Shown here piece by piece: positions 17,604-25,990 of a DNA stretch of 57,620 bases (position 1 is its first letter; every line of letters begins with the position of its first letter). The stretch covers positions 1-57,620 of the forward strand of contig JAJYEK010000010.1 of NCBI GenBank assembly GCA_021785795.1, in the 5' to 3' direction. The translations under genes and the position numbers were made by a program. The notes beneath the pieces are model-generated. The model worked only from the letters and a program-made list of their open reading frames with translations. It did no database searches and was not told where the DNA came from. This stretch comes from Pseudomonadota bacterium (GTDB lineage Bacteria; Pseudomonadota; Gammaproteobacteria; Acidiferrobacterales; UBA6901).

Positions 17604-18397
17604 GCCAGCAGACCTTTGCGCGGATCAGCGGGACGGTTTTGCAGTTCCATCCATGCGGCAACGTCATCGGCCTCCTGATCGGTCAGGGTGGCGTTGTTTT
17701 CCGGCATGTTGGCTTTGATGAAAGCGGCAGCGATCGGCAGCCGTGCCATCCCTGCGCCGCGGTTGAAGGACGCCGGCCCCCAGAGCGGAGGCACAACATA
17801 CTTTCCGTCCGCCTTCAGTCCATGCCCGTCGTACCCGTGACAGGTCGAGCACTGATCTATATATATGTTCCGGCCGGCCACCGGGTCAGGGCCGTGCGCG
17901 GTCTCGGGCACGGGACGCAGGCCGCGGCCGGGCATCTGCACCCCGACCGGCGCCCCGGTTGCGAGCCAATGCGAATATGCCGTCAGCGCACGCACTACCT
18001 GGCTGTCAAGCGGCGGCGGGTAGCCGTTTTCCGAGAACTGGAAACACTGCTGCAAACGTTGTTGATAGATGATCACCTGCCTGGCCTTGGCCTGGTACGC
18101 CGGGTACATGCCGTAGGCTGCCCAGATCGGCACGGCGCCCGGCTTGCGTCCACCATCCAGATGGCAATCCTTGCAAGACAGCGCATTGCCGACGTATTGG
18201 CCGGCATACTTGGGCGTGTTCATGAAAATCCGATAGCCGTCATGCACGAGCGCGCCGTACTGTCCGCCAGGCATGGCCGAGGACGGCGGCGGTACAAACC
18301 TGACCGCAGTCCCCGCACGGGCGACCGCCGCACAGGACCACATCAGCACCACCCCCAACATGAGTCGCAGCGCACCACCGCCTGGCTTCAGCACCAT
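17585..18397 (-). CDS. tsdA: Diheme thiosulfate dehydrogenase (TsdA-like cytochrome c)
   Basis: 270 residues from ATG 18397, with CCGGAG upstream; the frame is open further 5' but the signal peptide (LRLMLGVVLMWSCAAVARAG) fits this start. Two heme c sites: CKDCH (75-79) and CSTCH (183-187). TsdA hallmarks are MNTPKYAGQYVGNALSCKDC, PIWAAYGMYPAYQAKARQ, RLQQCFQFSENG (Cys118, matching the catalytic heme-ligand cysteine of TsdA), and the late PPLWGPASFNRGAGM and FIKANMPENNATLT. TsdA oxidises thiosulfate to tetrathionate in the periplasm, or runs in reverse. First of the overlapping tsdA-sulP-pgl unit. Confidence 0.85.
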   Translation of the reverse strand: MVLKPGGGALRLMLGVVLMWSCAAVARAGTAVRFVPPPSSAMPGGQYGALVHDGYRIFMNTPKYAGQYVGNALSCKDCHLDGGRKPGAVPIWAAYGMYPAYQAKARQVIIYQQRLQQCFQFSENGYPPPLDSQVVRALTAYSHWLATGAPVGVQMPGRGLRPVPETAHGPDPVAGRNIYIDQCSTCHGYDGHGLKADGKYVVPPLWGPASFNRGAGMARLPIAAAFIKANMPENNATLTDQEADDVAAWMELQNRPADPRKGLLAWLLNR

Positions 18398-18507
18398 ATG
18401 CGCGCGCTCCGGCTGTACCGGGCCACGAGACGACATCGGCTCTGCAACAGTCTCACAGGCCCGCAAAAAAGCCGCCCCCACAGCAACAATCCGCTGAAAG
18501 CATCGGC

Positions 18508-18561
18508 TCACAGGCGGCTCTCGGGACGTGATGCCGCGAATGCGGCAACAACTCTGCGCAT
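18508..18561 (-). CDS. Possible 17-residue leader peptide upstream of tsdA
   Basis: A near-perfect Shine-Dalgarno (AGGAGGAGAGC) is followed immediately by ATG at 18561 and only 17 codons (MRRVVAAFAASRPESRL) before TGA. It sits about 110 bases before the tsdA start. Options are a translated leader peptide, or the surviving 5' end of a lost gene. The strength of the ribosome-binding site is the only support. Confidence 0.3.
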   Translation of the reverse strand: MRRVVAAFAASRPESRL

Positions 18562-18809
18562 GCTCTCCTCCTGATCGGCGTAAGCGGATACCGGATTGCA
18601 GAAGCCGGGGTCGGCGAACGACCGGCGTCCGTCCGCGGGCAGGATAGCAAGAAGCCGACGGCCGATCTATCGGCAGCCGGCGCAGGCGCAAGGACGACCC
18701 CGGAGCATGACTGCGGGAGTCTGCGTGCGCCGCCCCAACCGCTTCGTATCGCGCCGGCCGGGCTGCGGGAACAGCGATTGCACCCGCAGGATCGGGGCAG
18801 GATGGCGCG

Positions 18810-19736
18810 TCAGTCCCGGCCTTCCCCTTCCGCGCGCACGGCGTGCCCGCCGAACCCCTTGCGCATCATGCTCAGCAGCTGTGCCGAAAAATCGTCCCGG
18901 CCCTGGCTTGCGAAACGTGCCATCAGCGCCAGGCTCATGACGGGGGCTGGAACACCCTGCTCTATCGCTTCGATCGCCGTCCAGCGCCCCTCGCCCGAAT
19001 CTGCCACGTACGGGGCGATCGCATCGAGTTTCTGGTCGCTTTTCAGAAACTCGGCAGTCAGGTCAAGCAGCCACGAACGCACGACACTGCCGTGACGCCA
19101 CATTTCGGAAATGGCCGCCAGGTCAAGCCCGAATTCCGTGCGTGACCGCAGCAGGGACAGGCCTTCGGCCAGGGCCTGCATCATTCCGTACTCGATACCG
19201 TTATGAATCATCTTGACGTAGTGCCCGGCACCGACCGGACCACAGTGCAGCCAGCCAGATTGAGGGGTGGGCGCCAGCAGCTTCAGGAACCTCTCGATCG
19301 CTGCCACCGTGCCGGTCTCGCCCCCGACCATCAGCGCATAGCCGTTTTCCAGGCCCCAGATGCCGCCCGAGACCCCGGCGTCAACGAAGCGGATACCGCT
19401 ACGGGCGAGTTCGCCCGCCCGGCGCACGGAATCCTTGTAATAACTGTTGCCGCCATCCACGACAATATCGTGTGGCGATAAAAGGGTCGCCAACAGGTCT
19501 ACCGTCTGCTGTGTTGCATCACCGGCCGGAACCATGAGCCACACAACGCGAGGCATCGACAGCGATCGTACCAGCTGCTGCAGCGAATCGGCTGCCTGCA
19601 GGCCGGTTTCCCGGGCAAGCACGGTGGTCAGTTCCGCGTTCCGGTTGAAGCCCGCCACGCTCACACCGCTGCGCCGTAGCCGTCGGGCCATGTTGCCGCC
19701 CATCCTGCCGAGTCCCACAAATCCAATATCGTTCAT
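18810..19736 (-). CDS. gnd: 6-phosphogluconate dehydrogenase (decarboxylating), short form
   Basis: 308 residues, the length of the short (Gnd/YqeC-like) class, not the ~470-residue form. Rossmann motif IGFVGLGRMGGNMARRL at the N-terminus, VVDGGNSYYKDSVRR, FVDAGVSGGIWGLENGYALMVGG and the catalytic HCGPVGAGHYVKMIHNGIEYG (Lys and His-Asn). Converts 6-phosphogluconate to ribulose-5-phosphate, often NAD-dependent in this class. A 412-base gap separates it from tsdA, and pgl follows in the same cluster; no zwf is present here. Confidence 0.93.
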   Translation of the reverse strand: MNDIGFVGLGRMGGNMARRLRRSGVSVAGFNRNAELTTVLARETGLQAADSLQQLVRSLSMPRVVWLMVPAGDATQQTVDLLATLLSPHDIVVDGGNSYYKDSVRRAGELARSGIRFVDAGVSGGIWGLENGYALMVGGETGTVAAIERFLKLLAPTPQSGWLHCGPVGAGHYVKMIHNGIEYGMMQALAEGLSLLRSRTEFGLDLAAISEMWRHGSVVRSWLLDLTAEFLKSDQKLDAIAPYVADSGEGRWTAIEAIEQGVPAPVMSLALMARFASQGRDDFSAQLLSMMRKGFGGHAVRAEGEGRD

Positions 19737-20147
19737 TGCTACTCCTTCGTGACGCTGGGATGCCCTATTGCCTCAATCCGCGCCGGGACTGAACTGCCTC
19801 CGGCGCTCCCCGCTCCAAGAATTCCTGATAACCCGGAACGTGATCCCCATTTAACGCGCTCCGCCCCCGCCGGTCCAGCGATCCGCGGCAGAGTCTCCCG
19901 GTCTCCCGGCTTCCCGCCGCCGACCGGCGCCGATGGATCCGGCTTCGATCTCCGCGACGTCCGGGTGCGGGACGGCCCGCGGACAGACCACTTCCACCCC
20001 CCGGACCCGGTTCTTGTTGCCGGACTACCGGACAAACCTTCCGCATCCGGCTCAATTCAACCACTGCGGGGGGACAGCAACACTTCCAGTCTGCCCAGAT
20101 GCATCCGGCAATGCACTAAGTCACTGTTTTAAAATTAATCCACGTGC
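19737..20147. other. Intergenic region between gnd and the two-component operon
   Basis: About 410 GC-rich bases with no supported gene, tRNA or repeat array. The AT-rich patch just before 20148 (around 20125-20140) directly abuts the sigma-54 element and could be a bending or IHF-type site, though no clear IHF consensus was found. Confidence 0.4.
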
Positions 20148-20163
20148 TGGCACGCCGATTGCT
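20148..20163 (+). promoter_or_regulatory. Sigma-54 (RpoN) promoter, full consensus
   Basis: TGGCACGCCGATTGCT matches the -24/-12 consensus TGGCACG-N4-TTGCW at every defined position with correct spacing. It points toward the histidine kinase gene, whose ATG is about 300 bases downstream of the expected start site. The downstream operon encodes a sigma-54 activator, so autoregulation is likely. Confidence 0.8.
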
Positions 20164-20473
20164 TTTCCTTCTGCATGATGAATCCTGACACTGTCCATCC
20201 TGGGTACCCCCGATACAGCACCGGTAGCTCGACAGGTCCTGGCAACCCGATACCGGATACGGCGGCGCGGGCGGTGTCCGGCATCCATGTTGCCGGGAAC
20301 GTTGACGTGCGGCACCGCCACGCCAGCCCGTGATGTACCCCCACGGAACTGCCGTGCTTGGCGAGCGTCTATCACGCATGGCTAGCCCGTCATCTGAATC
20401 TTACGCCGCGTGCCGTTATACGGCCCGGGCCAGGGATTCCCGTTCTGTGACCCGCACCCGGGTGGGGTAGGAC
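20164..20473 (+). other. Long structured 5' leader of the two-component operon
   Basis: Transcription from the sigma-54 element would give a leader of roughly 300 bases without a convincing ORF. It can form an outer stem GGCGGTG (20270-20276) with CACCGCC (20313-20319) enclosing an inner stem CCGGCA (20278-20283) with TGCCGG (20291-20296). No known riboswitch is recognised. A separate small RNA or a second promoter near 20474 is possible. Confidence 0.35.
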
Positions 20474-21979
20474 ATGTCCGTCGTGGAATCAGACATTCAG
20501 CCCAAGACCAGCGCCTTGAACTTGCCGGAATCACGGCGCATACGCGCCCTGTTTCTCCGGTCCATGTGGCTTCCTGCGATCGTGTCTGCCACGCTGCTGC
20601 TGATCGCCCTCGGCCTGCTCCTGAACATGTCCTGGCGCAGTCTCGAGCGTTTGCGTCCGGTACAGCAGCATCGCGCCCTCGTCAGCCGGATCGAAAATGC
20701 CGGACTCAAGCTCGAACAGGTCCTCGTAACAAGCATCGGCCACAAGAAGCCGATCAGCGACCAGACCCTGAAACAGCTCCGCGGCCAGATCGCGGAGGTC
20801 GGCACCCTCGATGCTTCCCTCGCCCCCAAGACGCCGGCGCGCATGAAACGCATCGAGTCCCTGCTTTCGAGCAGCAGACGTTCGCCCCGGGCCGCGGCAA
20901 TCGAGGCGCTCGGGCTCATGCGCAGCATCCTGCTCGACGAAGTGCGCGCCCACAACAAGCTCGTCGCACGGGTATACCGGAACACGGAAGTGGAATTTCA
21001 TGTCGTGCTCGTGGCGATCATTGCGCTCCCCCTGCTCGCCATCCTGACGCTGTTCTTCCTGCGTCATCGCATCCTGCAGCCCCTCAACAACCTGCGTTCG
21101 CTGATGACAATGCTGGCGCAGCAGAACTATAGCGCCGCGCCGATCGACGGGGTCGACCCCATGCTCCGACCCCTCTTTGAAAACTACAACCAGCTGGTCG
21201 GACGGCTTGCCCGCCTGGAGGAGGCGCGCAATGCGCGCCAGGAGTCCCTGGAGAAGGAAGTTCGTGCCGCGGCCCAGGCGTTGCTCGAGCAGCAGCGCAG
21301 CCTCGCCAGTGCCGAGCGCCTCGCCGCGGTCGGCGAGATCGCTGCCGGCCTGGCGCACGAGTTGCGCAACCCGCTTGCCGCAATACAGATGACGCTCAGC
21401 AACCTCCGTAAGGAGATTTCGAACCACGACCAGGTCGAGCGTGTCGACCTTGTCATCGCCGAACTCAAGCGCCTCGCGCGCCTTCTGAATGATGTCCTAA
21501 GCGATGCGCATCAGGCGCCAGAACCGATGAAAGTCGTACCGCTCGCCAGGGTCGTCGAGGAGCTGCTGGCCCTGGCACGCTACCAGCTACCCGAGCACGT
21601 GCGCGCCGAATGCAACATCGCGGCCAGCGTTTCCTGCCGGCTTCCGGAAGACCGGCTACGGCAGGCACTGCTCAACCTGATCCTCAATGCCGCCCAGGCG
21701 CTCGACAACTGCCCGGGAACGGTCGCGATCGGCGCCCGGCACGACAATCACTCTCTGCACCTCGAGATCTGCGACGACGGTCCGGGGTTCCCGAGAGACC
21801 TGCTGGACACCGGCATTAGGCCGTTTGTCACGGGCCGCGAGCATGGCACCGGCCTCGGGCTTGCCACCGTCAGACGGTTCGTCGCCGATCTCGGCGGCGA
21901 GCTGCGCATTTTCAACCGCACGCCGCATGGCGCCTGCGTCACAATAGACCTACCCTGTGGAGAGCTTCACCATGGCTGA
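20474..21979 (+). CDS. Membrane sensor histidine kinase (partner of sigma-54 regulator)
   Basis: 501 residues. Two transmembrane segments (about 31-52 and 177-197) bracket a ~125-residue helical periplasmic sensor region. Then follow a HAMP-like segment (RHRILQPLNNLRSLM), a coiled coil, the HisKA box GLAHELRNPLAAIQMTL (phospho-acceptor His295), and the HATPase domain with N box NLILNAAQAL, G1 DDGPGFP and G2 GTGLGL. Class is NtrB/ZraS-like kinases that control sigma-54 activators. Stop overlaps the regulator start. Sensor ligand unknown; position suggests sulfur-compound or redox status. Similar pairs are linked to sox or tetH gene clusters in Acidithiobacillus (recalled, not checked). Confidence 0.9.
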   Translation: MSVVESDIQPKTSALNLPESRRIRALFLRSMWLPAIVSATLLLIALGLLLNMSWRSLERLRPVQQHRALVSRIENAGLKLEQVLVTSIGHKKPISDQTLKQLRGQIAEVGTLDASLAPKTPARMKRIESLLSSSRRSPRAAAIEALGLMRSILLDEVRAHNKLVARVYRNTEVEFHVVLVAIIALPLLAILTLFFLRHRILQPLNNLRSLMTMLAQQNYSAAPIDGVDPMLRPLFENYNQLVGRLARLEEARNARQESLEKEVRAAAQALLEQQRSLASAERLAAVGEIAAGLAHELRNPLAAIQMTLSNLRKEISNHDQVERVDLVIAELKRLARLLNDVLSDAHQAPEPMKVVPLARVVEELLALARYQLPEHVRAECNIAASVSCRLPEDRLRQALLNLILNAAQALDNCPGTVAIGARHDNHSLHLEICDDGPGFPRDLLDTGIRPFVTGREHGTGLGLATVRRFVADLGGELRIFNRTPHGACVTIDLPCGELHHG

Positions 21980-23369
21980 TACCCTGCTTGTAATCGAAGA
22001 CGAAATCCTGCTCGGCGCCGAACTCGCGCGCCACTACCGTAACGAGGGCTGGGAAGTGGTCGTTGCAACGACCCTGGCGCATGCTGAACGTGCCTTGCTC
22101 GAGCAGCCGATCGATCCTCTGGTCGTGCTGTCCGACATGAGCCTGCCGGACGGCAACGCGCTCGATCTTCTCGAAAAACTCCAGGGGCGGCGCGCCGGCG
22201 GGGAATGGATTCTTCTCACCGCCTACGGAAGCGTTCCGGACTCGGTGCGCGCGCTGCGGCTGGGCGCTTTCGATTTCGTGGAAAAGCCGTGCGATCAGGA
22301 GCGGCTCGACATGATCGTGGCGGGTGCGGCGCGCAGCAGCCGCGCCCAGCGCCGCCTGCTGGACGAAGCCGCCGCCCAGTCGCGCAAATACCCCGTTTCG
22401 TCGTTTCTGGGTCACAGCAATTCGGCCAACGAAGTGCGCAACATGTTAACCAAGCTGAGCCGCGTGCCGTTCAGTGCGCTGGTCATCAGCGGCGAAACCG
22501 GCACCGGAAAGGGTCTGGCGGCGCGCATACTTCACCACAGCGGCGCGCGCCGCGAAGGTCCGCTCATCGAACTCAACTGCGCTGCGCTGCCGCGCGAGCT
22601 GCTCGAATCCGAGCTTTTCGGGCACGAGGCCGGGGCGTTCACCGGCGCACGCAGCCGCCACCGCGGCCTGCTCGAGCAGGCGCACGGAGGCACGCTCTTT
22701 CTCGATGAAATCAGCGAGATGAATCTGGATCTGCAGGCGAAGCTGCTCAAGGCAATCGAGGACCGCACGATACGCCGTCTGGGGGGAGACCGGGAAATCA
22801 AGGTTGAGGTCCAGATCGTCGCCGCCAGCAACCGCGATCTCGAGTCTATGGTCCAGGCCGGCCGGTTCCGGCAGGATCTCTTCCACCGCCTGAGCGTGTT
22901 CCACTTGCGCCTGCCGGCCCTGCGTGAGCGGCGCGAGGACGTCAATGACCTCGTGCCGGCATTCCTTGCCGAGTTCAACACCAAGGCCGGAAAATCAGTC
23001 AAATTCGTGCCGCCGGCGGTCCAGCAGAAGCTCCATACCCATGACTGGCCGGGCAATGTGCGCGAACTGCGCAACGTCGTGGAGCGCTGCGTACTGTTTG
23101 CCGAAAGCGAGGTCTTCCCGGAGCAATGGCTGCAGCTTCGCAGCGCCACCCCGGTGACAACCGAGATTCCGACAACTGCAAGCAATGACCACCTGTGGCT
23201 GCCGATGGACGGCAGCATGGCACTGGAGGACATGGATCGACACATCATCCAGCGCGCTCTGGAACGCAACAATTTCAATGTCACGGCCGCGGCGCGGGCG
23301 CTCGGGGCGACCCGGGAGACGCTGCGCTATCGAATTCAGAAATACAATCTCTCGCGGCCCGGTCACTGA
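21972..23369 (+). CDS. Sigma-54-dependent response regulator (NtrC family)
   Basis: 465 residues from ATG 21972 (8-base overlap with the kinase gene). Receiver domain with VIEDE and phospho-acceptor Asp55 in VVLSDMSLPDG. The AAA+ domain has Walker A SGETGTGKG, the sigma-54 contact loop EAGAFTGARS, Walker B-like GGTLFLDEISEM and the arginine-finger region RFRQDLFHRLSVF. A Fis-type helix-turn-helix (NNFNVTAAARALGATRETLRYRIQKY) closes the protein. It should activate RpoN promoters; the two such sites found in this window are at 20148 and 24290, one before its own operon and one before the bc1 operon. Confidence 0.95.
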   Translation: MADTLLVIEDEILLGAELARHYRNEGWEVVVATTLAHAERALLEQPIDPLVVLSDMSLPDGNALDLLEKLQGRRAGGEWILLTAYGSVPDSVRALRLGAFDFVEKPCDQERLDMIVAGAARSSRAQRRLLDEAAAQSRKYPVSSFLGHSNSANEVRNMLTKLSRVPFSALVISGETGTGKGLAARILHHSGARREGPLIELNCAALPRELLESELFGHEAGAFTGARSRHRGLLEQAHGGTLFLDEISEMNLDLQAKLLKAIEDRTIRRLGGDREIKVEVQIVAASNRDLESMVQAGRFRQDLFHRLSVFHLRLPALRERREDVNDLVPAFLAEFNTKAGKSVKFVPPAVQQKLHTHDWPGNVRELRNVVERCVLFAESEVFPEQWLQLRSATPVTTEIPTTASNDHLWLPMDGSMALEDMDRHIIQRALERNNFNVTAAARALGATRETLRYRIQKYNLSRPGH

Positions 23370-23377
23370 CCGGCTAG

Positions 23378-23411
23378 GTATCGCCCGGGGAGACGTCCAC
23401 CCGGGCGATAC
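23378..23411 (+). terminator. Strong hairpin after the response regulator gene
   Basis: A perfect 12-bp inverted repeat: GTATCGCCCGGG at 23378-23389 pairs with CCCGGGCGATAC at 23400-23411 around a 10-base loop, starting about 10 bases after the stop codon. No T-run follows, so termination efficiency is uncertain. Confidence 0.5.
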
Positions 23412-24289
23412 GGCCATCGATACATTGGGGGCCGCCTGCGACGTTAATACGCTGCCTGGCGCGTACGATGCCGACCGCTGCCCGTTTTGTGCAACCCAAG
23501 CGGCCGCAATGCGCGGCGCGGGCACACCAGCTTTCGGCGTGGTCCGCAGTCACGGCGAGCACCGGGAAGACTGTTGTGGCAAACGGCACCCGCAAGGGTC
23601 GTCGCGATCATGGTCGGGGCAACGGATTTGCGGCACTCCTCGGCCCTGATCGGAACCCGGCGGGCCGGAAGCCACCTCACTCCTTGCGCCCGGACCCAGC
23701 GTCGGTCGCCACACAGCCCGCCTTGCGCGGGCATGCGACCGGTGGACGCGCTATCCCCGCCCACCGGAATCCCCTGCAGACAACCCCCGCGCCGCAGTGG
23801 CTGCATGCCGTGCGGGTCCGGATCCGGCATACCCCCGCGCAACGACGGTCTGCCCCGAGGCTCCCGTCGCATTCCTAAAAAAGAATCAATTACGGATACA
23901 GGCTGCATTCTGGCCTGACACCCTTGGCCGCGCAGGCAGAGGAAGACATCAACCTGCCTGCGACGGCAGCTGCATTACGGGCCGACACGCCGCCATGATC
24001 CTGACGGCGGGCGGAATTCGCCGCAAGACAGCACCGCAGCGATCGGGACGCGCAACCCTGGCACAGGCCGGAGCGCCAGCGAGCCTGACGGCACCGATAC
24101 AAAGGTCTACAATACGTACCGGGCAATCGGTCGCCCGGTGCACCGATGCCAAGGGCCCGTCGCCCATGCCGCCTCGCGGAGCATGCATGCGTCGGGGTTG
24201 GTGGTGGTAGGCCACACTGGTTGGTGGATTTTACCTAGTTATAACCTTACAAATCGCCAGGTAGTATTGATTTGATGGGAAAAATTCTC
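23412..24289. other. Long intergenic region upstream of the cytochrome operon
   Basis: Nearly 900 bases with several overlapping open frames on both strands, none of which looks protein-like. It ends in a low-GC patch (about 24228-24290) next to the sigma-54 promoter. A 7-bp inverted repeat ACCGGGC-N8-GCCCGGT (24118-24139) and a GTGG/CCAC cluster (24204-24227) are candidate upstream activator sites. Confidence 0.4.
24118..24139. promoter_or_regulatory. Inverted repeat, candidate enhancer site for the RpoN activator
   Basis: ACCGGGC-N8-GCCCGGT lies about 150 bases before the -24 element, the usual distance for NtrC-type binding sites. I did not find the same motif before the 20148 promoter, so support is weak. 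Confidence 0.25.
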
Positions 24290-24305
24290 TGGCACAGAAT
24301 TTGCC
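24290..24305 (+). promoter_or_regulatory. Sigma-54 (RpoN) promoter of the cycA-sdrA-petABC operon
   Basis: TGGCACAGAATTTGCC matches TGGCAC-N5-TTGC with the GG and GC pairs at the required spacing. It precedes the cytochrome c4 gene by about 170 bases and lies in the only low-GC part of the spacer. The adjacent kinase and NtrC-type regulator supply the expected activator. Confidence 0.75.
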
Positions 24306-24414
24306 TAACGGTGCGCTGGGCGATAAGGGCCGGAGTGCCGGTTACGGACCTACGGATCATCGCCGTAAGCCATTTTATCTACAGGCCAGAACATCAATCC
24401 GGGATACCGGACAG

Positions 24415-24440
24415 CGGCTGCGCTCATTCCGGCGCAGCCG
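24415..24440 (+). other. Leader hairpin before cycA
   Basis: A perfect 9-bp stem (CGGCTGCGC at 24415-24423 with GCGCAGCCG at 24432-24440, 8-base loop) lies in the untranslated leader, about 25 bases before the GAGGGGG ribosome-binding site. It could stabilise or regulate the transcript. Confidence 0.4.
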
Positions 24441-24474
24441 GATGCCTGGCGTAACGTAAATTTGAGGGGGTTCC

Positions 24475-25101
24475 ATGTTCAAAGCGGTATACAGGGCGTT
24501 GGCGATTGCGGCGGGAACGGCACTGTTGGCAGGTAACGCCTATGGCAGCGCCAGCTCAGTCAAGGCCCCGGCGATCGTGTCCACGACCTGCGCCGCCTGC
24601 CACGGTGCAAGTGGCGTTTCGCCTGCCCCAACCTTTCCCGACCTGGCCGGACAGGGGGCGCCGTATCTGGTCAAGCAGATCTTGGATTTCAAAAGCCATG
24701 CGCGCGCGGACGCGATGGCCCAGTCCATCATGTGGGGCATGGCTGCCACCATTCCGTCCAACCAGATTCAGCAGATAGCGGCCTATTACTCCAGCCAACA
24801 GGGCCCCGCGGGGACCGCCGAGAATCCGGCGCTGGTTGCGGCCGGGCGCGAACTCTACCAGGGCGGCGACGCATCGGACCAACTGCCGGCATGCGCCGCC
24901 TGCCATGGTTCCACCGGTCTCGGTCTTCCGCCGCTGTTTCCGCGGCTCGCAGGACAGCACATGAGCTACGTGACTGCCCAGCTCATGGCCTTCAAGACCC
25001 ACCAGAGGACAAATGACCCGCTGGCGATCATGCAGACGGTCGCGGCCAAGCTGTCCACCGCGCAGATGAACGCCGTGGCCGCCTACCTCCGTACGCTTTA
25101 A
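24475..25101 (+). CDS. cycA: Diheme cytochrome c4
   Basis: 208 residues with a signal peptide (to about residue 24). Two similar cytochrome c domains carry CAACHG at 39-44 and 140-145, with axial methionines expected in the IMWGMA and IMQTVA segments. Cytochrome c4 is a periplasmic carrier between the bc1 complex and terminal oxidases, or between donors and bc1. It opens the operon under the sigma-54 promoter; sdrA follows after 18 bases. In Acidithiobacillus pet operons the same partners cycA and sdrA accompany petABC. Confidence 0.92.
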   Translation: MFKAVYRALAIAAGTALLAGNAYGSASSVKAPAIVSTTCAACHGASGVSPAPTFPDLAGQGAPYLVKQILDFKSHARADAMAQSIMWGMAATIPSNQIQQIAAYYSSQQGPAGTAENPALVAAGRELYQGGDASDQLPACAACHGSTGLGLPPLFPRLAGQHMSYVTAQLMAFKTHQRTNDPLAIMQTVAAKLSTAQMNAVAAYLRTL

Positions 25102-25119
25102 CGGCGAATCCGACCCGGG

Positions 25120-25914
25120 ATGACACAGACCGAACTTCCCTCTCGCTGCCTCGAAGGGCGGGCGATCTTGGTAACGGGCGCTGGCGACGGCCTCGGCCGG
25201 GCCGCGGCACTCGCCTTTGCCCGTAACGGAGCGGAAGTCATCCTGCTGGGCCGGACCGTGCCCAAACTCGAGTCGGTGTATGACGAGATCGTGGCCCTGG
25301 ACGGGCCCACGCCTGCGGTATACCCCATGGACCTTTCGGGCGCCTCGGTCCGCGATTTCCAAGAGCTTGCCCGGACGGTTCACGCCCGCATCGGCCATCT
25401 GGAGGGGCTGCTCCACAACGCCGCCGAGCTGGAACTGCTTACACCGCTCGCGTTTCATTCGGCCGAAGACTGGGAACGGACATTGCGGGTGAACCTGACC
25501 GCACCGTTCCTGCTGACGCAGGCCTGCCTGCCGCTGCTGCGGGCAGCGGCACGGGGCACCGTCATCTTCACGACCGACGAGTGTGCCACGACACCGAAGG
25601 GATACTGGGGAGCCTATGGCGCCGGCAAGGCGGCACTTAACAACCTCGCATTCATGTGGGCAAAGGAGCTGAGTGATACGCAGATGCGCGTGCACGTACT
25701 CGATCCCGGTCCGGCCCGCACAGTCATGCGGCTGCGGACCCATCCCGGAGCACCCATCGGCTCATGGCCGCTGCCCGAGGATCTCATGCCGGCCTATGTG
25801 CACCTTATGAACCCAGACACACCGGCAACAGACCAGGTCTTCCGGGTCGCCGAATGGCTGGCTGGATCGCACGGCAGCCGCCCATGCGGGGCCGGCCGGG
25901 CATCCACGGGTTGA
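25120..25914 (+). CDS. sdrA: SDR-fold protein SdrA-like, catalytic serine replaced
   Basis: 264 residues. Short-chain dehydrogenase fold related to YciK: the nucleotide motif VTGAGDGLG (18-26), LLHNAA (NAG-equivalent), and YGAGK (Tyr166, Lys170). The catalytic serine, 13 residues before the tyrosine in this superfamily, is Asp153 (in FTTDECATTP), so ordinary SDR dehydrogenase chemistry is doubtful. A homologous gene accompanies the pet operons of Acidithiobacillus, where its role is also unknown. Being sandwiched between cytochrome c4 and Rieske genes suggests a function in bc1 assembly or redox regulation. Confidence 0.85.
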   Translation: MTQTELPSRCLEGRAILVTGAGDGLGRAAALAFARNGAEVILLGRTVPKLESVYDEIVALDGPTPAVYPMDLSGASVRDFQELARTVHARIGHLEGLLHNAAELELLTPLAFHSAEDWERTLRVNLTAPFLLTQACLPLLRAAARGTVIFTTDECATTPKGYWGAYGAGKAALNNLAFMWAKELSDTQMRVHVLDPGPARTVMRLRTHPGAPIGSWPLPEDLMPAYVHLMNPDTPATDQVFRVAEWLAGSHGSRPCGAGRASTG

Positions 25915-25990
25915 CGGCCGGGGCGGGGACAGGATAGGCGGCGCGAGATCCCGTGACCGGACATACGTTTTGCAGTTTGAGGAGAAAGTA

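Noticed and set aside
19739..20035. 98-codon minus-strand frame between gnd and the kinase
   Set aside because: Low-complexity serine/glycine/arginine sequence with no ribosome-binding site.
23444..23908. Overlapping open frames on both strands after the response regulator
   Set aside because: Arginine/proline/cysteine-rich translations without domain features or ribosome-binding sites; typical of non-coding GC-rich DNA.
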